A stretch of 64,000 nt of DNA from Cytophagales bacterium CG12_big_fil_rev_8_21_14_0_65_40_12 (GCA_002786855.1 PCUU01000015.1:1-64000); one strand, 5' to 3'; counted from the stretch's first letter, positions 34,206-42,119 are shown. Made by a program: numbers and translations. The notes: generated by a model not told the origin, from the sequence alone.

Positions 34206-34535
34206 ATGACGGGACTGATTAAAAAAATCGAAATGGTCGAAAGGGTGCATCACCTGATTAGAAAACGAGCAACAGGAACACCAGAAGAGCTTGCCGAAAA
34301 ATTGGGGGTTTCTCCTGCTACTGTTTTTAGGATCATTGAAGGAATGAAATCCTTAGAGGCGCCTATAGTATATGATTTTACTATATGCAGTTATTACTAT
34401 GAATATCCTGTTGAATTCAATTATGGTTTTAAATCCCCTAAGGAGTGGAGCGAAATTAACGGTGGCTATGTATCCAGTTCAAATTTTTTCAAAAATAATT
34501 TTAAACTCTCAATTTTTGAGAGTGCTATGTTTTAA
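34206..34535 (+). CDS. small HTH protein of the bacteriocin-type island
   Basis: A 109-residue protein. An N-terminal DeoR/HTH_11-type helix-turn-helix (VERVHHLIRKRATGTPEELA, EKLGVSPATVFRII) is followed by a short aromatic beta-rich segment (YDFTICSYYYEYPVEFNYGF). Proteins of this layout often sit beside GG-leader peptide genes in Bacteroidota and may control them. It also contains EINGG at residues 83-87 followed by an F/S-rich tail, which resembles a double-glycine processing site. It starts 15 bp after the exporter gene and is presumably in the same transcript. Confidence 0.75.
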   Translation: MTGLIKKIEMVERVHHLIRKRATGTPEELAEKLGVSPATVFRIIEGMKSLEAPIVYDFTICSYYYEYPVEFNYGFKSPKEWSEINGGYVSSSNFFKNNFKLSIFESAMF

Positions 34536-34608
34536 ACTTATATCGGCAATGAAAATGTGCACTAAGTAATTGCTGGTAAATAAATGTTTAACAATTAAAT
34601 TTTTGAAA

Positions 34609-34794
34609 ATGAAAAATTTGGAAAAGATGGGGGTTCAGGAGATGAACTCAGGTGATCAGTCTGCATCGAACGGTGGTTTTTTCCCGTTGGTAATTTTGGG
34701 TGTTTATATTTCCTCTAAGGTGATGGCAGGGATTATTATAGGAACGTTTGCTGTTGGGACAGTAGCTGGTGTAGCGATTGCTGCATCTGAATAA
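34609..34794 (+). CDS. double-glycine leader peptide 1 (class IIb bacteriocin-like)
   Basis: A 61-residue precursor. The ATG at 34609 is chosen over the TTG at 34570 because it gives a typical leader. The leader is residues 1-23, ending SASNGG, with spaced hydrophobic residues (L4, M7, V9, M12). The 38-residue mature part is FFPLVILGVYISSKVMAG followed by a stretch with two GxxxG motifs (GIIIG, GTVAG), the helix-packing motif of two-peptide bacteriocins. The predicted substrate of the C39 exporter two genes upstream. It pairs with the next peptide; antibacterial activity is inferred. Confidence 0.78.
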   Translation: MKNLEKMGVQEMNSGDQSASNGGFFPLVILGVYISSKVMAGIIIGTFAVGTVAGVAIAASE

Positions 34795-34825
34795 TTCAAT
34801 TATTTTAGATTTAAATAAAAGAGCA

Positions 34826-35056
34826 ATGAATAATTCGGTTGAAGTAAAATCCTTTTATGATCTTGAGTCAATGAATTTGACTCAACTAAATAGCAGCGAG
34901 AATAACGAGATAGGTGGTGGCTTCGGTAAATGGGGCTTTATAGGTCGAGCTGCGATTGCCGCTTTTGGTACGACAGTTGGAGTGGCGTTAATTGCGGGCA
35001 TAGTTGTAGGCTATATTGCATATGAAGTTTACGAACATTATACATCTGAGGAATAA
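34826..35056 (+). CDS. double-glycine leader peptide 2 (class IIb bacteriocin-like)
   Basis: A 76-residue precursor starting at ATG 34826 (an in-frame TTG at 34778 would overlap peptide 1). The leader is residues ~1-31, including SMNLTQLNSSENNEIGG, close to the classical L-S-x-x-E-L-x-x-I-x-G-G pattern. The ~45-residue mature part (FGKWGFIGRAAIAAFG…) has two GxxxG motifs (GTTVG, GIVVG) and a charged C-terminus. Together with peptide 1 it fits the two-peptide bacteriocin model, although leaders of this type also occur on signalling or self-recognition peptides. Confidence 0.78.
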   Translation: MNNSVEVKSFYDLESMNLTQLNSSENNEIGGGFGKWGFIGRAAIAAFGTTVGVALIAGIVVGYIAYEVYEHYTSEE

Positions 35057-35060
35057 TAAA

Positions 35061-35091
35061 ATTGTTCAGCTCATTTTTTGAGCTGAACAAT
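35061..35091 (+). terminator. strong hairpin after the peptide genes
   Basis: A 12-bp perfect stem ATTGTTCAGCTC (35061-35072) / GAGCTGAACAAT (35080-35091) with a loop of one A and six Ts. No long T-run follows, so it may act as a partial terminator or mRNA stabiliser, keeping peptide expression above that of the DUF3267 gene 18 bp downstream. Confidence 0.6.
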
Positions 35092-35109
35092 TACATAAAT
35101 TTAATATTG

Positions 35110-35712
35110 ATGGGGAGTAGAGTTATAATTAATAGAGTTGAATTAAAATCATTCATGAATTATCGTTTATTACCTATTATATTATTATATAATATAATAT
35201 TTGTTATATTATATTTTGATTTTATTACATTGAATTTTTATTCACTGATCGAAGATATTTCAATTCATTCTGTATTATATGTTTTGTTAAAATACCTTCT
35301 ATTTATGGTCGCTTGGATCGTTGGAATATTTATTCATGAATTTATTCATGGTTTTACTTTCGCATTGTTTGGTAAATATGGTTTTAAATCTGTTCGATTT
35401 GGCATAGAAAAAGGTACTTTTTTATTTTATACAAGTTTCTTAGAACCGCTTCCGAAATTCGGATTTATAGTAGGAGGTATTATGCCAAGCATTATTTTGG
35501 GGGTAATTCCTGCAATTTTGGCTTTAATTTTTGGCGATTTTGTTCTTGCGTTGTTTGGTTCAATTTTTTTGTACGGTGCAGGTGGCGATTTTTTAATGGT
35601 AGAGAAAGCTTTGAAAATAAAAGGAAGTTATCTTTTTGGTGGGGAAAATGATGAAAGTGAAGAGGATTTTTTGGGATTTGATGTTACTGAAAGGGAAGTG
35701 AGTCATTCTTAA
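35110..35712 (+). CDS. DUF3267 membrane zincin-like protein
   Basis: A 200-residue membrane protein with four to five hydrophobic segments and the metalloprotease motif HEFIH (residues 76-80) inside a membrane helix (VGIFIHEFIHGFTFALFG), as in the DUF3267 putative zincin family. ATG 35110 is preferred over the upstream TTG at 35062, which lies inside the hairpin. Its position directly after the peptide genes suggests a role in immunity, peptide processing or signal cleavage. The third zinc ligand is not obvious. The DNA is very AT-rich. Confidence 0.72.
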   Translation: MGSRVIINRVELKSFMNYRLLPIILLYNIIFVILYFDFITLNFYSLIEDISIHSVLYVLLKYLLFMVAWIVGIFIHEFIHGFTFALFGKYGFKSVRFGIEKGTFLFYTSFLEPLPKFGFIVGGIMPSIILGVIPAILALIFGDFVLALFGSIFLYGAGGDFLMVEKALKIKGSYLFGGENDESEEDFLGFDVTEREVSHS

Positions 35713-35760
35713 TTAAATTTCAAACTTATTCATTGAGTTCTCAACTGATTGATCATCAAA

Positions 35761-35880
35761 TTAAAACTGTTTTAGGATTTCTTTACTGGTTCCGATTTTC
35801 TCGGGGAAGCAGCAGTGTTTAAAATATGGACACTTCGTAAACTCAGGGAAAGAAGCATTCGATAGTTGATTTCTTTTTAA
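35761..35880 (-). pseudogene. possible 3' remnant of an unknown gene
   Basis: The minus strand reads like a Cys-containing protein end (SNASFPEFTKCPYFKHCCFP … SKEILKQF, then TAA at 35761-35763). The frame continues upstream only as antisense of the small membrane gene at 35898. It probably marks a deleted gene; no family is recognised. Confidence 0.25.
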
Positions 35881-35897
35881 AAGAACTCTAATTAGAC

Positions 35898-36101
35898 ATG
35901 AAAAAGACCATTCTAATACTCGTGAGCTTTTTACTATTATTTGGTTATTCATTAGTAACAGAATTTATGGCCATGTGCGGTAAAAGTCACTCTATTTATT
36001 ATTTATATGGTTTAGTAATAGGTTTGCTTTTGATAACTATTGCCTATTTCCAATTTGCATTTTGGATTATGAAAAAAACCTCAAAGAAAAATCTTGAATA
36101 G
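35898..36101 (+). CDS. small two-TM membrane protein
   Basis: A 67-residue protein with two hydrophobic helices (ILILVSFLLLFGYSLV and YYLYGLVIGLLLITIAYFQF) and a basic C-terminus (KKTSKKNLE). No family recognised. It lies in the string of small membrane genes behind the GG peptides; such genes are often immunity proteins, which is inferred from position only. Confidence 0.55.
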   Translation: MKKTILILVSFLLLFGYSLVTEFMAMCGKSHSIYYLYGLVIGLLLITIAYFQFAFWIMKKTSKKNLE

Positions 36102-36236
36102 AGAATTCTGCTTCTTATGCTCTTCTTGATGAGCCAATACACGCTTGATGCGAAAAGCTGGATCTGCCTAAAGAATTTTTAGTTTAACTAATTGTTTTTG
36201 TTTGGCATATTGATGATTAACTATTAAAATAAAAGT

Positions 36237-36698
36237 ATGATATTCTTCAATCTTAGTAACCTCGAAGAAAGACTCAGAGGTAATTCTCTTCAAGCGAATC
36301 ACTTATTTACCTATTTTATGATCAATATTATATTAGTGATTTTGTCTTTAAGCACAAGTAAACAACCTGAAGATACTGAGGTATGGATCATGGGTTTAAG
36401 CACTTTAATGACCGCTATTATTACTATCGGTTTCTTAATTTATCTGTTTGATTTATGCAAAAGGGCTGGCTCAGAGAATCGTTTTTTAGAGTTTTATTTT
36501 AGTCTTGGTTTTGTCGTTGTATTAAACTTTGCAGTTTTTATATTGATTCCGATAGCAGTCTTAATCAAAATTTTGAACCTTCCCTTATTAGATTTTCCAC
36601 TCCCTAATTTGGTTTTGGATGTTCTCTTAGAGGTCATTTTCTATTATATTCTCACAAGATCATTCCAAAGAGTTCTTGTGCCAACTAAACCAGATTAG
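36237..36698 (+). CDS. four-TM membrane protein, unknown
   Basis: A 153-residue protein with four hydrophobic segments (roughly residues 25-40, 55-70, 88-112 and 122-140) joined by short loops. No known motif. As a member of the island's small membrane genes it is a candidate immunity protein. It has its own ~130-bp upstream gap. Confidence 0.55.
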   Translation: MIFFNLSNLEERLRGNSLQANHLFTYFMINIILVILSLSTSKQPEDTEVWIMGLSTLMTAIITIGFLIYLFDLCKRAGSENRFLEFYFSLGFVVVLNFAVFILIPIAVLIKILNLPLLDFPLPNLVLDVLLEVIFYYILTRSFQRVLVPTKPD

Positions 36699-36761
36699 TT
36701 TGAATCATTAGTTTTGGAGATGAACAGAGAAAAAAATATGTGCATTGTTTAGGCTATATGT

Positions 36762-37169
36762 ATGAAAAGAAATATTTACGTCCAAAAAGTGCTCATCATA
36801 GCTTTAATGATACCAACAGTTTTGTTGGGGCAATATTTGAACGAAGTTTATAGACCTAAAGCCTATGCGAATGATGGAATGAACTCGTTTATTGCTGGTT
36901 CTGCTTCTGGTTTTTTTACATTGATTTTGATGGTTTTGTTTTTCGAGTTATTTCGAAAGAAATTCTCGTTCAGGCTACTTAGAAGAGATATTCTAAAGAT
37001 TGGTGCTTTTTACAATGTTGTTGAGATGGCCAGTTATTTTTTAAGCTGGCTAGGTACCTTCGATATAATGGATATGGTGGTATATTCCTTAGCCACAGGT
37101 TTTATGTATTTGATGGCGAACTTGCTGTTTAGGAAATCAAGTAGCACTAATGAGGTGAGCTTACATTAA
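36762..37169 (+). CDS. four-TM membrane protein, unknown
   Basis: A 135-residue protein with four hydrophobic stretches, beginning with a signal-anchor-like VLIIALMIPTVLLGQYL; the loop FRKKFSFRLLRRDILK is strongly basic. No family recognised. It lies 63 bp after the 36237 gene and 14 bp before the 37184 gene, probably one transcript. Confidence 0.55.
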   Translation: MKRNIYVQKVLIIALMIPTVLLGQYLNEVYRPKAYANDGMNSFIAGSASGFFTLILMVLFFELFRKKFSFRLLRRDILKIGAFYNVVEMASYFLSWLGTFDIMDMVVYSLATGFMYLMANLLFRKSSSTNEVSLH

Positions 37170-37183
37170 AATAGAAATGGATT

Positions 37184-37435
37184 ATGATTTCGGACAAAAA
37201 ACTTCCCCAATTGCATGCTGAGAAGAGTAAGATAAACCCTTGGCCTCAAATTTTAAGATTGCTAGCCTTTGGATTGGGCTTCATCTTGCTCGAATTGATC
37301 AACCAGTATTTTTATACTGAAGTATTCGACTTGCAGTCTTTAATCACCAAAGGATTTCGAGGAATGCTAATTGGCGTATTCGTTTTGAATTTTAATTGGT
37401 TTTGGAAAAAAATTGGGCTAAGCAAAAGGGGTTGA
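37184..37435 (+). CDS. small two-TM membrane protein
   Basis: An 83-residue protein with a polar N-terminus and two hydrophobic segments (ILRLLAFGLGFILLELI and GMLIGVFVLNFNWFW) and a basic end. No family recognised. Last gene of the island on this strand. Confidence 0.5.
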   Translation: MISDKKLPQLHAEKSKINPWPQILRLLAFGLGFILLELINQYFYTEVFDLQSLITKGFRGMLIGVFVLNFNWFWKKIGLSKRG

Positions 37436-37590
37436 AATTAACCTCAGGTTGTTTCAGAGCTTTGATTTGAAGAATGTGTTAGTTTATTCTTTCTCCTCAG
37501 TCTTCAAACCCCCAATTGTATTGACTATTTAAAACAGAAAGTACGTCTCAGGCTATTGAGAAGGGTTTCGTATTTTGTCTAGAATCTAAA
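37436..37590. other. intergenic region
   Basis: About 155 bp between the island's last gene and the displaced queA tail. No gene or clear hairpin; the right end contains AATCTAAAGTCTA-type short repeats continuous with the queA 3' flank copy. Confidence 0.4.
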
Positions 37591-37743
37591 GTCTATTATC
37601 TAAAATCTAAAGTCTACATTGTCAGATAATCAACATTGCATCCCCATAACTAAAGAAACGATAGTTTTCTTTTTGGGCTACTTTGTAAGCGTTCATTACA
37701 TTATTGTACCCACCAAAAGCTGCGGCTTGCATCAATAAAGTTG
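37591..37743 (-). pseudogene. displaced copy of the queA 3' end
   Basis: About 153 bp that duplicates the last ~39 codons of queA plus ~30 bp of 3' flank; the intact copy is at 39473-39626, same orientation. The coding part encodes exactly the same residues (…[18 protein letters not shown]…[11 protein letters not shown]). All five differences I count in it are synonymous (TAT/TAC, AAA/AAG, AGT/AGC, GGG/GGC, GCA/GCC). It has no start and follows the ATPase gene on the same strand. Confidence 0.92.
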
Positions 37744-37775
37744 TTTCGGACTAGCACATCACTTGAATTTATTCA

Positions 37776-37802
37776 ATGAAGAAAGTACTCATCATTGCCT
37801 AA
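37776..37802 (+). pseudogene. possible truncated gene start
   Basis: ATG followed by seven codons (MKKVLIIA) and TAA. The peptide equals the usual opening of Bacteroidota glycosyltransferases of the MKKVLIIAYYFPP type. It may be the stump of a gene lost when this interval was rearranged, or chance. Confidence 0.2.
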
Positions 37803-37880
37803 CAGGTATTTCAACAAATTGAGACTTAAACTGCTTTTACTTTGTTTGTCTAGGTTGATAGTTAATGAATGTTCAGAAAT

Positions 37881-39041
37881 CTAAATGTTCTCAATTCTCT
37901 TCATCAGTTCTGATAGGGAAATTGCTGTCACATCATTTTTTAAAGGATAGGCCTCTTCTCCTGGATACACAATAAATCGTTGAGTAGCAATGATAGTTTC
38001 ACAGCCATGGTAAAACCCTTTCTCCACTTTAGGGGTTAAACTGCGCTTAATTTCAATCGCCCATATTTCTTTGCCGAAAGAAAGGATGAGATCAATTTCT
38101 GCTCCCCCTGATGAACGATAAAAGTTAGGAGTGACACTTTTCGGTAGAATTGAAAGGACATTCTCTACTATAAAAGCCTCCCAACTAGCTCCGACCGTAG
38201 AGTGAGCGAGTAAATCTTCAAAACTATCAATATTAAGAAGGCTGTGCGCCACTCCTGTATCACGGACGTAGATTTTAGGGGATTTCAGTAGTCGCTTACC
38301 AATATTTTGATGCCATGGCTGTAATTTTCTTACCAATAAAAGATCAACCAAAAGGTCAAGGTAATTGGCAATTGTCTTAGAATCTACACCCAAATTACGC
38401 GCTAATTTTGAAGCATTGATCATATTGGCTTGTTCGTGTGCCAGCATTGTCCAAAAGCGCCTGAGTGTCTCTGCGGGTATTCGCGGGCCAAATTGCGGAA
38501 TATCTCTTTCTAAATATGTTTTGATGAAATTGGCTCGCCATTGATTGCTTTTTATGTCTTGTTTGGCTAAAAAGCTGTCTGGAAACCCACCTCTAAACCA
38601 AAGCTTATTTAAGTTGGCATTGCCTACTTCTATTAAATTTAAAGGGTCTAGGTTTACATAAGCGATCCTTCCCGCTAAACTTTCTCCAGACTGTCTCAAT
38701 AAATCTATGGAAGCAGAACCTAGTAAAAGATAAGAGCCTGCTAGGATTCCTTCTCTTCTATTTTGATCAATTATTCCTCTCAGAACTTGAAATATGTTGG
38801 GTAAGCGGTGTACTTCGTCCAGTATTACTAGCTTATCTCTGTGTTGTTTTAAGTATAATTCAGGTTCGGAGAGTTTTGCCAAATCGCTCGGTGATTCTAA
38901 GTCCAAATAGATGCTTTCTTTCGTCAGAAAGGGCTCATTAGCAAGTGTTGTTTTGCCAACTTGCCTTGGTCCCATAAGGGCTACGGCAGGGAAAGAACTT
39001 AATAGTTCTTTTAATTTAGCGCTTATATTTCTATTTATCAT
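37881..39041 (-). CDS. AAA_14 / DUF4143 ATPase
   Basis: A 386-residue protein of the AAA_14-DUF4143 family. Walker A ALMGPRQVGKTTL (residues ~21-33), Walker B LVILDEVHRLP, a sensor stretch LLLGSASIDLLRQSGESLAG, a winged-helix region (LARNLGVDSKTIANYLDLLV) and the DUF4143 nuclease-like C-terminus with YRSSGGAEIDLILSFGKEIW, AIEIKRS, a PD-(D/E)xK-like E-I-D…E-I-K arrangement. The family is abundant, mobile and poorly understood, with roles proposed in defence or genome maintenance. The gene is flanked by two copies of the queA 3' end on the same strand, so it looks like recently acquired cargo. Confidence 0.9.
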   Translation of the reverse strand: MINRNISAKLKELLSSFPAVALMGPRQVGKTTLANEPFLTKESIYLDLESPSDLAKLSEPELYLKQHRDKLVILDEVHRLPNIFQVLRGIIDQNRREGILAGSYLLLGSASIDLLRQSGESLAGRIAYVNLDPLNLIEVGNANLNKLWFRGGFPDSFLAKQDIKSNQWRANFIKTYLERDIPQFGPRIPAETLRRFWTMLAHEQANMINASKLARNLGVDSKTIANYLDLLVDLLLVRKLQPWHQNIGKRLLKSPKIYVRDTGVAHSLLNIDSFEDLLAHSTVGASWEAFIVENVLSILPKSVTPNFYRSSGGAEIDLILSFGKEIWAIEIKRSLTPKVEKGFYHGCETIIATQRFIVYPGEEAYPLKNDVTAISLSELMKRIENI

Positions 39042-39219
39042 CCTTGTAAATTCGGAATTATACTACGAAAATACAAGGATAAATTGTGGCGTCAAAAATA
39101 GGTACCGCTTTGAATATATACTTCTACCTCAATATTCAATGGTTTTGTTCACTACTAAAGCAGCAATAATTGATTCATTGTAAGAAATGCATAGCTATGT
39201 CGTGATGGATTTAGAATGC
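39042..39219. other. intergenic region upstream of the ATPase
   Basis: About 180 bp upstream of the ATPase start, AT-rich; it presumably holds the ATPase promoter. No distinct structure seen. Confidence 0.4.
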
Positions 39220-39395
39220 ATTTTAACCCGAATTATGCAATAGATTTTCTATTACTGACGTAACTCACTTTGAATCAGTCGCTCTGCTTCGTTTGTCTTC
39301 TCACCATAGCGCTGCTATGCTATCTAAACCAAACTTCCTGATTCTTTGTGATTTACGCCATCATCACAATTTCTATTGCATAAATCGGGTTTAAT
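39220..39395. repeat. ~175-bp imperfect palindrome, MITE-like
   Basis: The outer arms TTAACCCGAATTATGCAATAGA (39223-39244) and the reverse complement of TCTATTGCATAAATCGGGTTTAA (ending ~39393) pair almost fully. Inner segments also pair (GACGTAACTCAC…GAATCAG with the complement of CTGATTC…GTGATTTACGC). The centre is the perfect hairpin CATAGC-GCT-GCTATG (39305-39319). No open frame. It could be a non-autonomous element, or a large RNA or cruciform structure. Confidence 0.7.
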
Positions 39396-39431
39396 TTGCT
39401 CTTGCTCACTATTTGATCTCAGTTTATAGAT

Positions 39432-39461
39432 AAAAAAAACCTTCTCAATTGCTCGAGAAGG
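39432..39461 (-). terminator. queA terminator
   Basis: Read on the minus strand: CCTTCTC, 8-nt loop, GAGAAGG, then eight T residues. It lies 44 bp after the queA stop and beyond the duplicated 3' flank. Confidence 0.88.
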
Positions 39462-39472
39462 CCTTTGTCTAA

Positions 39473-39626
39473 AGTCTATTATCTAAATTCTAAATTCTAC
39501 ATTATCAGATAATCAACATGGCATCGCCATAGCTAAAGAAACGGTAGTTTTCTTTTTGGGCTACCTTGTAAGCGTTCATTACATTATTGTACCCACCAAA
39601 AGCTGCGGCTTGCATCAATAAAGTTG
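39473..39626 (-). repeat. queA 3'-end repeat, intact copy
   Basis: The partner of the displaced copy at 37591-37743, direct orientation, about 94-96% identical in the coding part and less in the 3' flank. It includes the stop codon and the last ~39 codons of the functional queA. Confidence 0.92.
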
Positions 39627-40551
39627 ACTCTGGCAAGTGGAAGTTGGTGATCAAAGCATTACATATTTTGAATTCGTATTCAGGGAAAATGAACTTGTCT
39701 GTCCAAGCGCCATTGGCTTTTAATCGCCCACCCGCAGAAACAGAAGACTCTAAAGCCCTCATTGAAGTGGTTCCAATAGAACAAACTCTCTTTTTGTTAT
39801 CCAGTGCTCTGTTTACTACATCAGCCGTAGATTGGTTGATATTGTAATTTTCAGAGTCCATTTTATGCTTGGTAAGGTCTTCTACATCAACGGCCCTAAA
39901 AGTACCCAAACCAATGTGTAAGGTGATAGGAACAATGTCCACACCTTTAATCTCTAGGCGTTTCATCACCTGACGGGTAAAGTGCAAGCCAGCCACAGGC
40001 GCAGCAACTGCACCCACATGTTGGGCATAGATTGTTTGAAAACGTTCTCTGTCTTCTGGTTCTGTTTCTCTCGGAATTGTTCTTGGTAATGGAGTTTCAC
40101 CTAGAGTGTCGATTGTTTTGTAGAACTCCTCATCGGTTCCGTCAAATAAGAAACGGATAGTTCTGCCTCTTGAGGTGGTATTGTCTATGACTTCTGCAAC
40201 CAATTCACCTTCGCCAAAATAGAGTTTATTGCCTACTCTGATTTTTCTTGCCGGATCTACCAATACATCCCAAAGGTGCATTTCTTGGTTCAATTCTCTT
40301 AAAAGGAAAACTTCGATTTTAGCCCCGGTTTTTTCTTTTTGACCATAAAGTCTGGCTGGAAAAACTTTGGTGTCGTTATTTACAAGCACATCTCCTTCAT
40401 CAAAATAATCAACCACATCTTTAAAAATTTTGTGTTCAATTTCTCCAGTGGCCTTGTGCAATACCATCAACTTTGATTCATCTCTGTTTTCAGTAGGGTA
40501 TTTTGCAATTTTATCTTCAGGAAGGTCGAATTTAAATGCTGATAACTTCAT
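39505..40551 (-). CDS. queA: S-adenosylmethionine:tRNA ribosyltransferase-isomerase
   Basis: A 348-residue QueA, which transfers and isomerises the ribosyl group of SAM to the 7-aminomethyl-7-deazaguanine of tRNA to give epoxyqueuosine. Diagnostic motifs: [75 protein letters not shown] and [20 protein letters not shown]. The length is normal and the gene is complete, with its own terminator. Its 3' end exists a second time behind the ATPase gene at 37881, so the reading frame may be a hybrid of two alleles. Confidence 0.97.
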   Translation of the reverse strand: MKLSAFKFDLPEDKIAKYPTENRDESKLMVLHKATGEIEHKIFKDVVDYFDEGDVLVNNDTKVFPARLYGQKEKTGAKIEVFLLRELNQEMHLWDVLVDPARKIRVGNKLYFGEGELVAEVIDNTTSRGRTIRFLFDGTDEEFYKTIDTLGETPLPRTIPRETEPEDRERFQTIYAQHVGAVAAPVAGLHFTRQVMKRLEIKGVDIVPITLHIGLGTFRAVDVEDLTKHKMDSENYNINQSTADVVNRALDNKKRVCSIGTTSMRALESSVSAGGRLKANGAWTDKFIFPEYEFKICNALITNFHLPESTLLMQAAAFGGYNNVMNAYKVAQKENYRFFSYGDAMLII

Positions 40552-40839
40552 TCTTTATTTAGTAGCGTTAATTGCGTTTTTTCAAATAGCTGGCAAAGAT
40601 AAGAAGAAATGCGTGACAGTCATACTTGAATCTCTGATATAATTGACTAGTCGTCAATCGTTTTGAGATACTTAGAACGGACAAAATCGGCTTTCCCATT
40701 CAACTGCAAGAATGCCCGATCACTGGCTGGATTAATCTTTTTAACTAAAAGACGTTGTTAGCTGTTTACTTTTTTCGATTCTTTGCGTTCGTTATCTAGT
40801 CACCTAGGATTAAGCATACAACAATAAAAAACTCATCGC

Positions 40840-42096
40840 GTGGGAATATTCTTAAAACTGCTTGGAGAAAGCATCCGTTTTGCTTGGCAAGTATTATCTA
40901 CCAATCTTCTTCGTACTATGCTTTCACTCTTGGGAGTGACCATTGGCATAATGCTCATTATTGCGGTTTTCACCGTAGTAGATTCATTGGAGAAGAATAT
41001 CAAAGAGAGCTTGGATTTCTTAGGCTCTAATGTAGTAACCGTTGATAAATTCCCTTTCGGCACGGGGCCTGACCCAGATTATCCTTGGTGGAAATATTTC
41101 AGAAGACCAAATAATAGCTACAAGGAATACGAGTACATGACTGCCAATTTGAAAAATGCAGCAGCCGTTACCATTGTTGCCAGGCGTGCCACCACCGTTA
41201 AAAATGGTAGCAGCAGCATTAGTGGCATCGACATTTATGGAATTTCTTATCAATATCAAGATGTTTATGAAGTGCCTTTGGGTTTTGGAAGGTACTTTAC
41301 TCAGCAAGAAATAGAAGGTGGTAGAAGCGTTGCTTTGATTGGTGACGAAGTGGCCAAATCACTTTTCCCCAATGAAAATCCAATCGGAAAGGACATTAAG
41401 GTACGGGGTTACAAAATGCGGATCATCGGTGTGATGGAGCGCGAAGGAGAAAGCTTTATTGGCACCCCAAGCAATGACGACCGAATTTATATTCCTTATA
41501 AAGCCTTCACAAAAATGTATTACATCGGCAGGCAGTGGGGAATTAACCCGAGCATTGCCGTAAAAGGATATGATGCCGACATAGGTTTGGTGGAGCTCCA
41601 AAATGAGATGGAGGGAATGCTCAGAAAGGTGCGGGGACTGAAACCGAAAACGGAATCGGACTTTGCCTTGAATAGGCCTGAAGCCCTTGTTGAAGCCTTA
41701 GGTGGAATTTTTGATATTTTGGGAAGAGCAGGCTGGGTAATTGGAGGATTCTCTATTTTGGTGGGAGGCTTTGGAATCATGAACATCATGTTCGTTTCGG
41801 TACAAGAGCGAACTAAGATCATTGGAATACAGAAATCGTTGGGAGCCAAAAATTATTTTATCCTTTTCCAGTTCTTATTTGAGTCAATTTTCCTTTGCTT
41901 GATTGGCGGAGGAGTAGGGGTTTTGATCGTTTATTTGCTAACATTTATTCCCGTTGGCAATTTGGAAATCGCCTTGAGTATGAAGAATGTTTTATTAGCA
42001 ACTGTCGTCTCTAGTATCATTGGTATAGCGTCTGGAATTATTCCATCAGCGAAGGCTGCGAGATTGGATCCAGTGGATGCCATGAGAGCGGGCTAA
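40840..42096 (+). CDS. MacB/FtsX-type ABC transporter permease
   Basis: A 418-residue permease with a MacB_PCD periplasmic domain between an N-terminal TM helix (LLSLLGVTIGIMLIIAVFTV region) and three C-terminal TM helices of the FtsX domain (IGGFSILVGGFGIMNIMFVS, then QERTKIIGIQKSLGAKN, and PSAKAARLDPVDAMRAG). GTG start at 40840. The matching ATPase is not adjacent; the LolD/MacB-type ATPase gene at 52596 is a candidate partner. Likely role: lipoprotein release or efflux across the envelope. It is divergent from queA over 288 bp, which contain no other feature I can see. Confidence 0.88.
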   Translation: MGIFLKLLGESIRFAWQVLSTNLLRTMLSLLGVTIGIMLIIAVFTVVDSLEKNIKESLDFLGSNVVTVDKFPFGTGPDPDYPWWKYFRRPNNSYKEYEYMTANLKNAAAVTIVARRATTVKNGSSSISGIDIYGISYQYQDVYEVPLGFGRYFTQQEIEGGRSVALIGDEVAKSLFPNENPIGKDIKVRGYKMRIIGVMEREGESFIGTPSNDDRIYIPYKAFTKMYYIGRQWGINPSIAVKGYDADIGLVELQNEMEGMLRKVRGLKPKTESDFALNRPEALVEALGGIFDILGRAGWVIGGFSILVGGFGIMNIMFVSVQERTKIIGIQKSLGAKNYFILFQFLFESIFLCLIGGGVGVLIVYLLTFIPVGNLEIALSMKNVLLATVVSSIIGIASGIIPSAKAARLDPVDAMRAG

Positions 42097-42119
42097 GGTT
42101 TTTAAAAGCCCTTGAAAAG

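Noticed and set aside
36102-36236. Possible short coding fragments on either strand between small membrane genes
   Set aside because: Too short, no start codons, no recognisable sequence.
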